Assembly: GCF_014212355.1 (NCBI RefSeq)
Contig: NZ_JACKXD010000002.1
Location: 372,001-436,000, forward strand
Source of the DNA: Halobellus ruber
GTDB lineage: Archaea; Halobacteriota; Halobacteria; Halobacteriales; Haloferacaceae
DNA: 64,000 bases
Reading direction: 5' to 3'
Part shown: piece after piece, positions 54,984 through 63,164 of the stretch
Numbering within the stretch: position 1 is the stretch's first letter
How the letters are laid out: the number at the start of each line of letters is the position of its first letter
Made by a program: the position numbers and the translations under genes
Notes under the pieces: generated by a model
The model's database searches: none
The model's input: only the letters and a program-made list of their open reading frames with translations
What the model was told of the DNA's origin: nothing

Positions 54984-56567
54984 TTAGTCGGCGCTGATGA
55001 CGTCGTCGATCCGGAGGATCATCGTCGCCACCTCAACGGCGCTCCGGACCGACTCCCGCTTGACGGCCGCGGGGTCGAGCACCCCGTGTTCGACGGGATC
55101 CGCGACGGTGACGTCCCCGTCGATCACGAGCCCGGCCCGCCCCTCGCGGTTCGCTGCGCGGAGTTCGACGAGCGTGTCGATCGGGTCCTCCCCGGCGCTC
55201 CGGGCGAGGGCCCGTGGGACGGCGTCGAACGCCTCCGCGGCGGCCTCGACGGCCAGCTGTCGCCGCCCCTCGACTCCGGCGGCCGCCTCCCGAAGCCGTT
55301 CGGCGACAGCGACCTCGACCATCCCGCCGCCGGGGACGACCTCGCGGCGGTTGTACGCCGCCACCGCGACGTCGATCCCGTCGTTGACGGTCCGCTCGAT
55401 CTCGTCGAGCGCGTGTTCGGTGCTCCCGCGCACTACCACCGTCGCCCGCGGCTCGCCGGCGCCGGCCTCGATACGGACGACGCTGTCGTCGCCGGCGGCC
55501 TCGACGGCGATAGCGCCCGCGCTACCCGGGTCGCCGGCTTCGACTTCGTCGGCACCCGGGACCTGCGAGGCGCCGGTCGCGGCCGCCACCGCGGCCGCGT
55601 CGCCGTCGACGTCCTCGAACGCGAGGATGCCCCGGGACGCGAGTGCGCTGGCCGTCCGGTCTGCGATGTCGCCGGTCACGAACGCCACGTCGACGCCCGC
55701 CGTCGCCAGCGACTCGGCGTAGCCGACGAGGGTCTCCTCCTCGGCGGCGACCGCGGTCGACAGCTGCTCGTCGGTGCTGATCGCGTATTCGGTGTCGACT
55801 CCGGGTTCGCGCTGCTCCAGATCGCCGTCGATAACCGCGACTGTGGCGTCGTCGACACGTTCGGGCATCCCGTCGCGTACCGGGTCGGCGTCAGCGAGGA
55901 CACCGTCGACGACCTCCGTGGCACTGGCGCTCCGACCGGTTCGGGCCTCGACGGCGATGGCATCCCGGTCGGCCGTACCGTCGTCGTCGACCCGCTCGAC
56001 GGCTTCGATGATCGTCCCGGCAAGGGCGTCCACGGCGACACTGCCGGTCCCTTTGCCCGTCATCGCGGACTCGACAGCCTGCTGCAGCGACTCCTCGCCG
56101 AACTCGTCGTCGTCGAGTATGCAGTCGTCGATCGCGTCGGCGGCGATCCGCTCGACCTCCCAGTAGCCTTCGACGATCGTCCGCGGGTGGAGGTCCTGAT
56201 CGAGGAACTCCTCGGCCGCCGAGAGTAGCTCGCCCGTCAGGATCGCGGCCGTGGTGGTCCCGTCACCCAGCGCCGCCTCCTGCTCGTCGGCGACGTCGAC
56301 GAGCATCTGCGCTGCGGGGTGTTCGATGTCCATCTCCGAGAGGATGGTCGCCCCGTCGTTCGTGATCACCACGTCGCCGGAATCCGAGACCAGCATCTTG
56401 TCCATTCCCTGGGGGCCGAGCGTGGTCCGAACGGCCTCCGCGATGGCCTTTCCGGCCGCGATGTTCGCCTGTTGGGCGTCGCGACCGGCGGTCCGCTCGC
56501 TGTCCTCGTCCAGGATGAACACCGGTGCTCCGGATCGCTGTCGCTGACCAGGGTTCGATTCCGACAT
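54984..56567 (-). CDS. Thermosome subunit, divergent (group II chaperonin)
   Basis: This 527-residue group II chaperonin has the N-terminal ATP region [40 protein letters not shown] and [20 protein letters not shown], all intact. The apical domain is shortened and highly acidic. The ARSIHDALCV-type segment before the last helices reads [20 protein letters not shown]. The Gly-Gly-Met-rich C-terminal tail of main haloarchaeal thermosomes is absent. It may be an accessory third subunit (CCT3-like). Its own strong TATA box suggests independent heat control. Confidence 0.9.
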   Translation of the reverse strand: MSESNPGQRQRSGAPVFILDEDSERTAGRDAQQANIAAGKAIAEAVRTTLGPQGMDKMLVSDSGDVVITNDGATILSEMDIEHPAAQMLVDVADEQEAALGDGTTTAAILTGELLSAAEEFLDQDLHPRTIVEGYWEVERIAADAIDDCILDDDEFGEESLQQAVESAMTGKGTGSVAVDALAGTIIEAVERVDDDGTADRDAIAVEARTGRSASATEVVDGVLADADPVRDGMPERVDDATVAVIDGDLEQREPGVDTEYAISTDEQLSTAVAAEEETLVGYAESLATAGVDVAFVTGDIADRTASALASRGILAFEDVDGDAAAVAAATGASQVPGADEVEAGDPGSAGAIAVEAAGDDSVVRIEAGAGEPRATVVVRGSTEHALDEIERTVNDGIDVAVAAYNRREVVPGGGMVEVAVAERLREAAAGVEGRRQLAVEAAAEAFDAVPRALARSAGEDPIDTLVELRAANREGRAGLVIDGDVTVADPVEHGVLDPAAVKRESVRSAVEVATMILRIDDVISAD

Positions 56568-56595
56568 AGTGCATATGGCTGTCTGTCCGCGATGC

Positions 56596-56605
56596 AAAAT
56601 ATACG
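56596..56605 (-). promoter_or_regulatory. TATA box of the thermosome gene
   Basis: CGTATATTTT on the minus strand is centred about 34 nt from ATG 56567, with a purine-rich BRE-like stretch just upstream. The leader would be about 7-9 nt. Confidence 0.65.
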
Positions 56606-56680
56606 TTACGTTGACCGACGGACCCCGGCCGGATTGCGAACAGCCGACACGTTCTCGCCCCCGCGCCGACGTGCCGGACT

Positions 56681-56760
56681 ATCGTCGCGTTTGTAAGTCC
56701 CCTCCCGATCGATCGCACGACTGTGCAATCGACTGAGAACTCAGTTACAAACGCGACGAT
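56681..56760. repeat. Palindromic element family 2, copy 2
   Basis: An 80-bp element has perfect 16-bp outer arms ATCGTCGCGTTTGTAA and TTACAAACGCGACGAT. An internal CGATCGCACGA/TGTGCAATCG stem repeats the layout of the copy at 10852. It is 114 bp upstream of the thermosome start and 120 bp before the next plus-strand gene. Confidence 0.85.
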
Positions 56761-56879
56761 ACCGCTGCCCGGCGCGGGGCAAATCGTCACCGCATACGGC
56801 GGGTGGTTCCGGTTTCGTATATACCCCCTCGACTGCCGTGGACGGAACGCACTTACCCTCACGCTCGAAGCATCGGGCG

Positions 56880-57749
56880 ATGAGTGACGCGCTGCTCTCG
56901 GCGGGGATCGATCGGTGTCGCGAGGCTGGGACGACGGTTTCGCGGTCGACGGACGCCACGGAGCCCCCTGCGATCGCGACCCCGCCGGCGGCCGCCGGGG
57001 GCCCGCCGGACGGAGGTGGGGCGTCCACCACGCCGCCGGACCGCACGACCGACCCGCCGACGCCGGGGGAGTTGCTGGCCGCGGGCCGGCCCGTCGCGGT
57101 CGAACCGCTCCCGGACTCCGATCCGACGGTCACCCTCTCGCGGCTCTGGAACAACCGCACCAACGGGCGGGCGACGCTTTTCGTCGTCCCGACCGAGGGA
57201 GTCGCCGCGGCGGTCGAACGGCTGCTATCCCCGCCGGTCGGCGTCCGCGAGGCCGACGACGACGGGCGACGATTCTACGCCGGTCCCGACCGGATCCGTC
57301 TCGAAGAGGGCGGGTACGCGGCGGTCCCCACCGGCCCCGAACTGGAGTGGCGGGAGACGCGGACGCCGCCCGAGCCGACGGGCATCCGATCCGTCGAGGC
57401 CGACGAAGGGGGTTCTCCGTCCGATGCGCTCCCCGCGCCGGCGGCCAAGGAGTCGGAAGACCAGGCGCCGTGGCTGGAACTCCGCGCGGACGGGACCGTC
57501 CTCGCCAGGCTGGCGGGCGTCGACGAACTGGCGTGCCCGCCACGGGCCCGGTTCCCGTACACGTATCACCGCGACCGCGACAAACAGATCCGGGTGTGTG
57601 ACTTCGCCGGTCGTCCCGTCCAGCGATACCCCGGGATCGCGGCGATGCGCCGCGGCGGGTTCCGCCCGGTTCCGGCCCCCCTCGTCCCGGAGCGGCTGTT
57701 CGACGGCCCCACGGCGGGGTGGTGGGCGGTGCTGTCGGGTGGCGAGTGA
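56880..57749 (+). CDS. Hypothetical haloarchaeal protein
   Basis: This 289-residue soluble acidic protein starts MSDALLSAGIDRCREAGTTV. A low-complexity Pro/Ala/Gly/Thr linker (residues 25-60) is followed by PVAVEPLPDSDPTVTLSRLW. The C-terminal half, RFPYTYHRDRDKQIRVCDFA and RPVQRYPGIAAMRRGGFRPV, looks globular and conserved. No family or catalytic motif is recognised. It is divergent from the thermosome gene across the family 2 palindrome. Codon use is typical, so it is probably a real lineage-specific gene. Confidence 0.7.
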   Translation: MSDALLSAGIDRCREAGTTVSRSTDATEPPAIATPPAAAGGPPDGGGASTTPPDRTTDPPTPGELLAAGRPVAVEPLPDSDPTVTLSRLWNNRTNGRATLFVVPTEGVAAAVERLLSPPVGVREADDDGRRFYAGPDRIRLEEGGYAAVPTGPELEWRETRTPPEPTGIRSVEADEGGSPSDALPAPAAKESEDQAPWLELRADGTVLARLAGVDELACPPRARFPYTYHRDRDKQIRVCDFAGRPVQRYPGIAAMRRGGFRPVPAPLVPERLFDGPTAGWWAVLSGGE

Positions 57750-57823
57750 CCGCGTTCGGATGGATAGCTGTTCCGCAATCGCACGGGAACGGATCAGTCA
57801 CGGGGAAACGGCGCACGCGACAG

Positions 57824-58576
57824 TCAGGACTCGTCAAGCACCACCGGGATGCCGCGAGCAGCCACCGCTCCGGCCACGGCCCGGGAGTCGGCTTCGAGCG
57901 CGTCGAAGGTGTTGTAGTGGACCGGACAGACGAGGTCGGGGGACATCTCGGCGGCCAACTCGACGACGGCCTCACCGCCCATCGAGAACGTGTCGTCGAT
58001 TGACGGCAGAAACAGGGACACGTCGAGGTTCGCGTGCACAGGCAGTACGTCGGAGTCACCGGGGTAGAGGACGCGGGTGCCGTCGACGGAGAGCACGTAG
58101 CCGCAGCCGAACCCCTCGGGGTGGACCGGCGCACCGTCGGAGCCGGTGTGCGGGCCGTCAGGTCGGTTGTAGGCCGGGACTGTCCGGAAGCCGACGTCCC
58201 CGACCGCGCCGCGTTCGTCCGCGCCGACGGTCCGGACGTCGTAGGGCAACGCCTCGGGTCGGGTGTCGGCCCGTCGCGTATCGTTCACGTCGATGGCCTC
58301 GAACGCGACGACGGTGGCGTCCTCGGCGGCCACCCGTTCGATCCCGTCGGGATCGTAGTGGTGCAGATGCGTGACGAACACGGCGTCGGCGTCCTCGGGA
58401 CGGTAGTCGCGCGCCGGCGGATGGGCGCCGCGAGCCGCGTCGCTGGGCGGCGTCCACTCGTCGGAGAGGACGCCGTACCGCCCCGGATCGACGTAGGCGA
58501 CGGCGTCCTCGCTTTCGATTCGTATCGTGGCGTACCCCAGCCACTCGACCGCGAGGCCGTCGTGGGAGACTGTCAT
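57824..58576 (-). CDS. MBL-fold metal-dependent hydrolase
   Basis: This 250-residue enzyme of the UlaG/UPF0173-like metallo-beta-lactamase group has VEWLGYATIRIESEDAVAYV, metal ligands in FVTHLHHYDPDGIE, VLYPGDSDVLPVHANLDVSL with the bridging Asp, and CPVHYNTFDALEAD near the C-terminus. The first ligand motif is THLHHYD, where the canonical HxHxDH is rearranged (HLHHYD), so one His may be shifted. Its substrate is unknown. ATG 58576 is the first start matching the fold. Confidence 0.88.
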   Translation of the reverse strand: MTVSHDGLAVEWLGYATIRIESEDAVAYVDPGRYGVLSDEWTPPSDAARGAHPPARDYRPEDADAVFVTHLHHYDPDGIERVAAEDATVVAFEAIDVNDTRRADTRPEALPYDVRTVGADERGAVGDVGFRTVPAYNRPDGPHTGSDGAPVHPEGFGCGYVLSVDGTRVLYPGDSDVLPVHANLDVSLFLPSIDDTFSMGGEAVVELAAEMSPDLVCPVHYNTFDALEADSRAVAGAVAARGIPVVLDES

Positions 58577-58708
58577 CCGCCCGAAGTAGGGACGCGGGGA
58601 ACATAAGACTCGGTGCGAACCGCGCCAGCAGTCCGTGGGGGGCGGTGGCCGGGTCAGTCGTGACTGCTCTCCGACCGACCTCACCGTACAAACCGTCGCG
58701 TGAACTGA

Positions 58709-58786
58709 TACTGTTGGCTATAACTACGCGAAGATTTTCGACACCCCGGGGTGTCGAAATCCGTCACGAGACTATAGCCGACAGTA
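58709..58786 (+). repeat. Palindromic element family 1, copy E
   Basis: This 78-bp copy has left arm TACTGTTGGCTATAACTACG and right arm ACTATAGCCGACAGTA, with a perfect 24-bp centre at 58736-58759. It is flanked by TGA on both sides and has the same arm order as C and D. It lies between the divergent hydrolase and methyltransferase genes. Confidence 0.92.
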
Positions 58787-58852
58787 TGAAAACCGGGACA
58801 TCCACGGACCGGGGCCGGTCCGTTCTTCAGGGTTGGGCCCGTACGATCCTAC

Positions 58853-59488
58853 GTGAACGCCCCGTTATCACCGGCGGATCGAACCAAACTCGACTCCGGG
58901 TCCGACGCCGCGTTCTACGACCACCCGCGGTTCGTGACGCACGCCGACGACGGGTTCATCGAGCGTCTCTCCGACCTGTATGACTCGTTTCTCGCCGACG
59001 GCGACCGGGTCTTCGACGCGATGAGTAGCTGGGTGTCCCACCTCCCGCCGCGGGCGTACGCCCGGGTCGTCGGACACGGACTCAACGGGGCCGAACTCGA
59101 CGCCAACGGGGCTCTCGACGAGTGGTTCGTCCGGGATCTCAACGCCGAACAGGCACTCCCGCTGGCCGACGACGCGTTCGACGCCGTCCTGTGTGCGCTC
59201 TCGGTCCAGTATCTCCAGTATCCGGGGGCGACCTTCGCCGAGTTCGAGCGCGTGCTCGCACCCGACGGCGTCGCGGTCGTGAGCTTCACGAACCGGATGT
59301 TCCCGACGAAGGCGATCCGCGCGTGGCGGAGCGCCGGGATGGACGAACGCGTCGAGTTGGTGTCGTCGTACTGTGCGGCCGGCGGACTCGCCGTCGCCGA
59401 CGTCGTCCGCGACCGCCCGGAGACGGATCCGTTCGCGGCCGTGATCGCCCGGCACGAGTCGGCAGAGACCGGGGCGCCGGGGAACTGA
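58853..59488 (+). CDS. SAM-dependent methyltransferase (class I)
   Basis: This 211-residue Rossmann-fold methyltransferase has N-terminal AAFYDHPRFVTHADDGFIER and helical lid FLADGDRVFDAMSSWVSHLP. The SAM site is degenerate or short (GHGLNGAELDANGALDEWFV). Motifs II-III follow with LPLADDAFDAVLCALSVQYL and VLAPDGVAVVSFTNRMF. The GxGxG loop is not evident, so the fold is inferred from the later motifs. GTG 58853 is the first start after the repeat. Confidence 0.85.
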   Translation: MNAPLSPADRTKLDSGSDAAFYDHPRFVTHADDGFIERLSDLYDSFLADGDRVFDAMSSWVSHLPPRAYARVVGHGLNGAELDANGALDEWFVRDLNAEQALPLADDAFDAVLCALSVQYLQYPGATFAEFERVLAPDGVAVVSFTNRMFPTKAIRAWRSAGMDERVELVSSYCAAGGLAVADVVRDRPETDPFAAVIARHESAETGAPGN

Positions 59489-59522
59489 CCGCCTCCACCG
59501 CTGCGAGGGCCAAGACCCCCCG

Positions 59523-59963
59523 CTACTCCCCGGACTCGTCCCGTGGCAACGCGATCACCGGCCGGTCCGCCTCCGTCACCAGCCGCAGCGACCGGTCGCC
59601 GGAGAGGAACTGCACTAGCCTGTTGCCGCCCCGGGGGCGGTACGCGACCGCGGTCGCCCCGACCTCCTCGCCCGCCGCGAGGATCGCGTCGACGACGTCG
59701 CGGCCGTACGCGGTGTGGTCCTCGGCGCCGGGGAAGAACGCCCGGACGGCGGCGTAGGCTTCCTCGGCGAGTTCCTCGGACTGCTCCACCGGCGTCTTGT
59801 CGGGGGTGCCGCCGCCCTTCTCGACGACGTGGAGTGCGGTCACGCGGCCCGGATCGTACGGCTCCAGGGCGGCCGCGGTGGTCCGTGCGTCCTCCTCGGT
59901 CGCCACCGGGAGCAGGACGTGTCCCAGTAGGTCGCGGTCGGCGTCCGCGTCGTCGTTGGTCAT
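59523..59963 (-). CDS. Universal stress protein (UspA family), divergent
   Basis: This 146-residue Usp-like domain has strand LLGHVLLPVATEEDARTTAA, central ALHVVEKGGGTPDKTPVEQS, and the C-terminal GGNRLVQFLSGDRSLRLVTE with ADRPVIALPRDE. The ATP-binding glycine signature is partly lost (PRGGNRLVQFLSGD). It may be a non-ATP-binding member. Confidence 0.88.
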   Translation of the reverse strand: MTNDDADADRDLLGHVLLPVATEEDARTTAAALEPYDPGRVTALHVVEKGGGTPDKTPVEQSEELAEEAYAAVRAFFPGAEDHTAYGRDVVDAILAAGEEVGATAVAYRPRGGNRLVQFLSGDRSLRLVTEADRPVIALPRDESGE

Positions 59964-60095
59964 ACCGGACGTTTCCCGGCCTCGTATAAAGAACTGGCTG
60001 GCGTCGCGGTCCCGGTCGTGGGTCGGGAGGGGACGGCAGCGCGCTCCGAAGGCCTCGGCATCGCCGTGGCCACATCGTCGGCTCCGCCGCCAGTC

Positions 60096-60467
60096 TCAGG
60101 CGAGACGGGCGAGCGGGTTCCGCCCCGCGACGAGAACGACACCCACCAGCCCGACGTACGCCACCAGTCCCCAGGCGACGGCGGCGACGACCCGGGCGGC
60201 TCCGGTCGACGCCGCGAGCCACCCGGCGACGAGGACGCCGAGTGCACTCCCGATCCGGACCGACCGCCGGTTCCAGAGGCGTCGCGTCAACTCCGGGTTC
60301 CGCAGCAACAGTATCTCGATCCCCACCATCCCAACACAGCCGACACCGACGAGGAGCGGATCGGCGAACGCGCGCCGATCGACGCCCGCAAAACCGGCGC
60401 CGAGCAGCAGCGCGCCACACGTCGCCGCCGCGAGGAGCCCGTCCCGGGCGAGTTGCCGGCGGTCCAT
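60096..60467 (-). CDS. Small hypothetical membrane protein
   Basis: This 123-residue protein has four predicted hydrophobic helices (LLAAATCGALLLGAG, PLLVGVGCVGMVGIEILLL, IGSALGVLVAGWLAA, WGLVAYVGLVGVVLVA) and a short basic N-terminus. It has no recognised family. It is divergent from the ASCH gene. ATG 60467 is followed by MDRRQLARDG; upstream sequence in frame is not hydrophobic. Confidence 0.7.
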   Translation of the reverse strand: MDRRQLARDGLLAAATCGALLLGAGFAGVDRRAFADPLLVGVGCVGMVGIEILLLRNPELTRRLWNRRSVRIGSALGVLVAGWLAASTGAARVVAAVAWGLVAYVGLVGVVLVAGRNPLARLA

Positions 60468-60571
60468 CGCGTCGTACTCGCGGCCCGACGGTCTTATGTG
60501 ACCCGCTGGAGCGTCTGCCGAGCCCACCTCGCCCCCACAGGGGTTTTGAGAAGCCCAGCCCTACGCGTGGT

Positions 60572-60895
60572 ATGTCCGAGATCGACGCCGACGACGTCCT
60601 GCCGAACGACCGCGTCCAGCAGGCCGTTTCCGATGGGGAGATCACGCAGTTGACCCGCGGCGCGACCACACGGTACGCAAGCGAGGGCGATACCTTCGAG
60701 ATCGACGGCGACACCTTCGCGGTGACGAGCGTCGACCGCCGCACGCTCGGCGAATTCACCGACGCCGACGCCCGACGCGAGGGCTCGGAGTCGCTCGCGG
60801 CGTACAAACGGCGGATGCAACGGGTCCATCCGGGCGACTTCACGTGGGACGACAGCGACGAGGTGCTGACCTACCGGTTCGAGCGGGTCGAGTGA
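60572..60895 (+). CDS. ASCH-domain (PUA-like) protein
   Basis: This 107-residue protein with the ASCH/PUA-like fold has LPNDRVQQAVSDGEITQLTR at its start, GDTFEIDGDTFAVTSVDRRT centrally, and RVHPGDFTWDDSDEVLTYRF at the end. ASCH proteins are thought to bind RNA or nucleobase-like ligands. The ATG at 60572 gives the complete domain; the frame extends far upstream but as unrelated sequence. Confidence 0.75.
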   Translation: MSEIDADDVLPNDRVQQAVSDGEITQLTRGATTRYASEGDTFEIDGDTFAVTSVDRRTLGEFTDADARREGSESLAAYKRRMQRVHPGDFTWDDSDEVLTYRFERVE

Positions 60896-61094
60896 GCGGC
60901 AGTCTCGTCACCCTCGCCTGCGGTCGCGGCGTCGCGCCCGTGGGCTCCCCCGGACTCGGTCGTTTTATCCGTCCGGCCGGCAAGCGTCGTGACGATGACG
61001 ACAGCCGAGTCCGGCGGGCGGAGTGGGCACACAGCGTCGAACGCGGGTTCCCCGGGGACTCCCGGCGGGTCCGATACCGAGGTCACGGGGACGG

Positions 61095-62030
61095 ATGACG
61101 ACTGACTCCGATACGGAGCCGTGCGTGGCCGTCGTGGGGTCGTACAACCACGACCTCTCGATGGCGGTGGAGTCGCTGCCGGCGCCCGGCGAGACCGTCC
61201 TCGGCGGCGAGTTCACCGAGGGCACCGGCGGCAAGGGGTCGAACCAGGCGGTCGCCGCCGCCCGCCTCGGGGCGGCGACGTCGTTCGTGGGTTGTCTCGG
61301 CGAGGACCGGTTCGGCGACGCCGCCGTCGACCTGTGGGACGAGGAGGGGGTGTCGGCGGCGGGGGTCCGGCGGACCGACGAGACCCACACGGGGGTCGCG
61401 TTCATCATCGTCGGCGACGACGGGGAGAACGTCATCTCGGTCGCCCAGGGGGCGAACGCCCACCTCTCGGGGGCGGACGTGCGGGCGGCGGCCGCGGAGA
61501 TCCGGTCGGCCGACGTGCTGCTGTGTCAGCTTGAGACCGAACTCGACCCGGTGATCGCGGCCGCGGAGGTCGCCGCCGACGCCGGGACCGAAGTGATCCT
61601 CAACCCGGCGCCGGCCCGGGAGCTGCCCGAATCGCTGCTCTCGAACGTCGACATCATCACCCCCAACCGCGGGGAGGGCTGCATCCTCGCGGGCCACGAG
61701 CCCGGCGCCGACCTCACGCCGTCGGAACTGCTCTCCGCGCTGACGGGGCTGGGCGTCCCGCGGACGGTGCTCACCCTCGGTCCCGACGGCGCACTCGTCG
61801 ACGACAGCGGTACTCGGACAGCGGTCGACGCGATCGACGTGGAGGTCGTCGACACCACCGGCGGCGGCGACGCGTTCAACGCCGGGCTCGCGGTCGCGCG
61901 GGCGGAAGGCCGGGATCTCGCGGACGCGGTCCGGTTCGGGTGCGTCTGCGGCGGGCTCGCCTGCACCGACTTCGAGGTCGTGCTGGCGCTCCCGGACAGA
62001 TCCGCGGTCGACGCCCGCATCGGGGAGTGA
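61095..62030 (+). CDS. rbsK: Ribokinase (PfkB family)
   Basis: This 311-residue carbohydrate kinase has N-terminal AVVGSYNHDLSMAVESLPAP, the Gly-rich substrate motif GGKGSNQAVAAARLGAATSF, and the C-terminal PfkB signature VDTTGGGDAFNAGLAVARA with catalytic Asp. The usual DTTGAGDAF reads DTTGGGDAF here. It phosphorylates ribose to ribose-5-phosphate. The downstream nucleoside hydrolase, 60 bp away, would supply the ribose. Confidence 0.92.
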   Translation: MTTDSDTEPCVAVVGSYNHDLSMAVESLPAPGETVLGGEFTEGTGGKGSNQAVAAARLGAATSFVGCLGEDRFGDAAVDLWDEEGVSAAGVRRTDETHTGVAFIIVGDDGENVISVAQGANAHLSGADVRAAAAEIRSADVLLCQLETELDPVIAAAEVAADAGTEVILNPAPARELPESLLSNVDIITPNRGEGCILAGHEPGADLTPSELLSALTGLGVPRTVLTLGPDGALVDDSGTRTAVDAIDVEVVDTTGGGDAFNAGLAVARAEGRDLADAVRFGCVCGGLACTDFEVVLALPDRSAVDARIGE

Positions 62031-62090
62031 TCGCGCGTTCCCCGGCTGTCGTCCGGTAGCTATTTGCGCGGCCTTCGAGCAAAGTCGGGT

Positions 62091-63071
62091 ATGAGCGAGA
62101 GGCCGACGCCGGCCGACGGCGGGGCGCGACGTGTCATCGTCGACACCGACACCGCGGGCGACGACAGCCAGGCGTTGCTGCTGGCGGCGCTTTCGGACCG
62201 GATCGACCTCGATGGGGTCACGATCTGCGCCGGCAACGTCGAGTTCGACTATCAGGTCGAGAACGCGAAGTACACCCTCGACCTCGCCGGGGTTGCCGAC
62301 GACGTCACCGTCTACGAGGGGGCACGCGACCCCCTGCTGAAGGACTACGAGTACGCCGATTACGTCCACGGCGAGGGCGGGATGGGCGGGTCGCTGTTTC
62401 CCGACACCGGGATCGCCTCCGGCGACCGATTCGCTCCGGACTACATCGTCGACGCCGCCCGAGCACACCCCGGCGAGATCACCCTGGTCTGTATCGCACC
62501 GCTGACGAACGTCGCCTTGGCGCTCCGGAAGGAGCCCGAGTTGAACGACCTGCTGGATTCGGTGTGGGTGATGGGCGGGAACGTCAACTGCCTCGGCAAC
62601 GTCACGCCCGCCGCGGAGTACAACTTCTGGGTCGACCCCGACGCGGCGAAGATGGTGCTGAACGAACTCGACGTGACCCTCCTCGATTGGGGGCTCACGA
62701 TCAGGGACACCGTCTTCGACGCCGACACGCTCGCACGGATCGAGGCGATCGACACGCGATACGCCGACTTCTACACCGAGATCTCGACGCAGGTTCGGGC
62801 GTACAACCGGGAGTCCTTCGGCGAGGACCGGACGACACAGCCCGACTCGGCCGTGGTCGCCGGGCTGATCGACCCCGAACTGATCGAGGCCTCGGCCACC
62901 TACCACGTCGACGTCGACGAGCGGGAGGGGCTGACCCGCGGGTACTCCGCGGTCGACGAGAACGGGGTCGGCGACGGCGACCCCCGAACCGAGGTGGTCG
63001 AGTCGCTCGACGGCGAGGGCTTCCGGGCGATGGTCGTCCGGATGCTGGCGGACGGCAATCCGGATCCCTGA
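62091..63071 (+). CDS. Nucleoside hydrolase (IUNH family)
   Basis: This 326-residue hydrolase cleaves nucleosides to ribose and base. The Ca2+-binding Asp cluster is VIVDTDTAGDDSQALLLAAL (DTDxxxDD). ITLVCIAPLTNVALALRK and WVMGGNVNCLGNVTPAAEYN carry the ribose-binding Asn/Glu residues. The His near the base, usually in the C-terminal part, is less clear. ATG 62091 is chosen as the start. It probably works with the upstream ribokinase in nucleoside salvage. Confidence 0.92.
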   Translation: MSERPTPADGGARRVIVDTDTAGDDSQALLLAALSDRIDLDGVTICAGNVEFDYQVENAKYTLDLAGVADDVTVYEGARDPLLKDYEYADYVHGEGGMGGSLFPDTGIASGDRFAPDYIVDAARAHPGEITLVCIAPLTNVALALRKEPELNDLLDSVWVMGGNVNCLGNVTPAAEYNFWVDPDAAKMVLNELDVTLLDWGLTIRDTVFDADTLARIEAIDTRYADFYTEISTQVRAYNRESFGEDRTTQPDSAVVAGLIDPELIEASATYHVDVDEREGLTRGYSAVDENGVGDGDPRTEVVESLDGEGFRAMVVRMLADGNPDP

Positions 63072-63131
63072 GGCGCGTCCCGCCGGGATTCCGCCGGGAC
63101 GGCCCCTCCTGCTGATCGCCTGCGGGAGTTA

Positions 63132-63139
63132 CTTATAGG
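63132..63139 (+). promoter_or_regulatory. TATA box of the receiver-PAS sensor gene
   Basis: CTTATAGG is centred about 29 nt before ATG 63165, consistent with a leaderless transcript. Confidence 0.6.
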
Positions 63140-63164
63140 ACTGTGGGTGTTGTAGAACCGTCCA

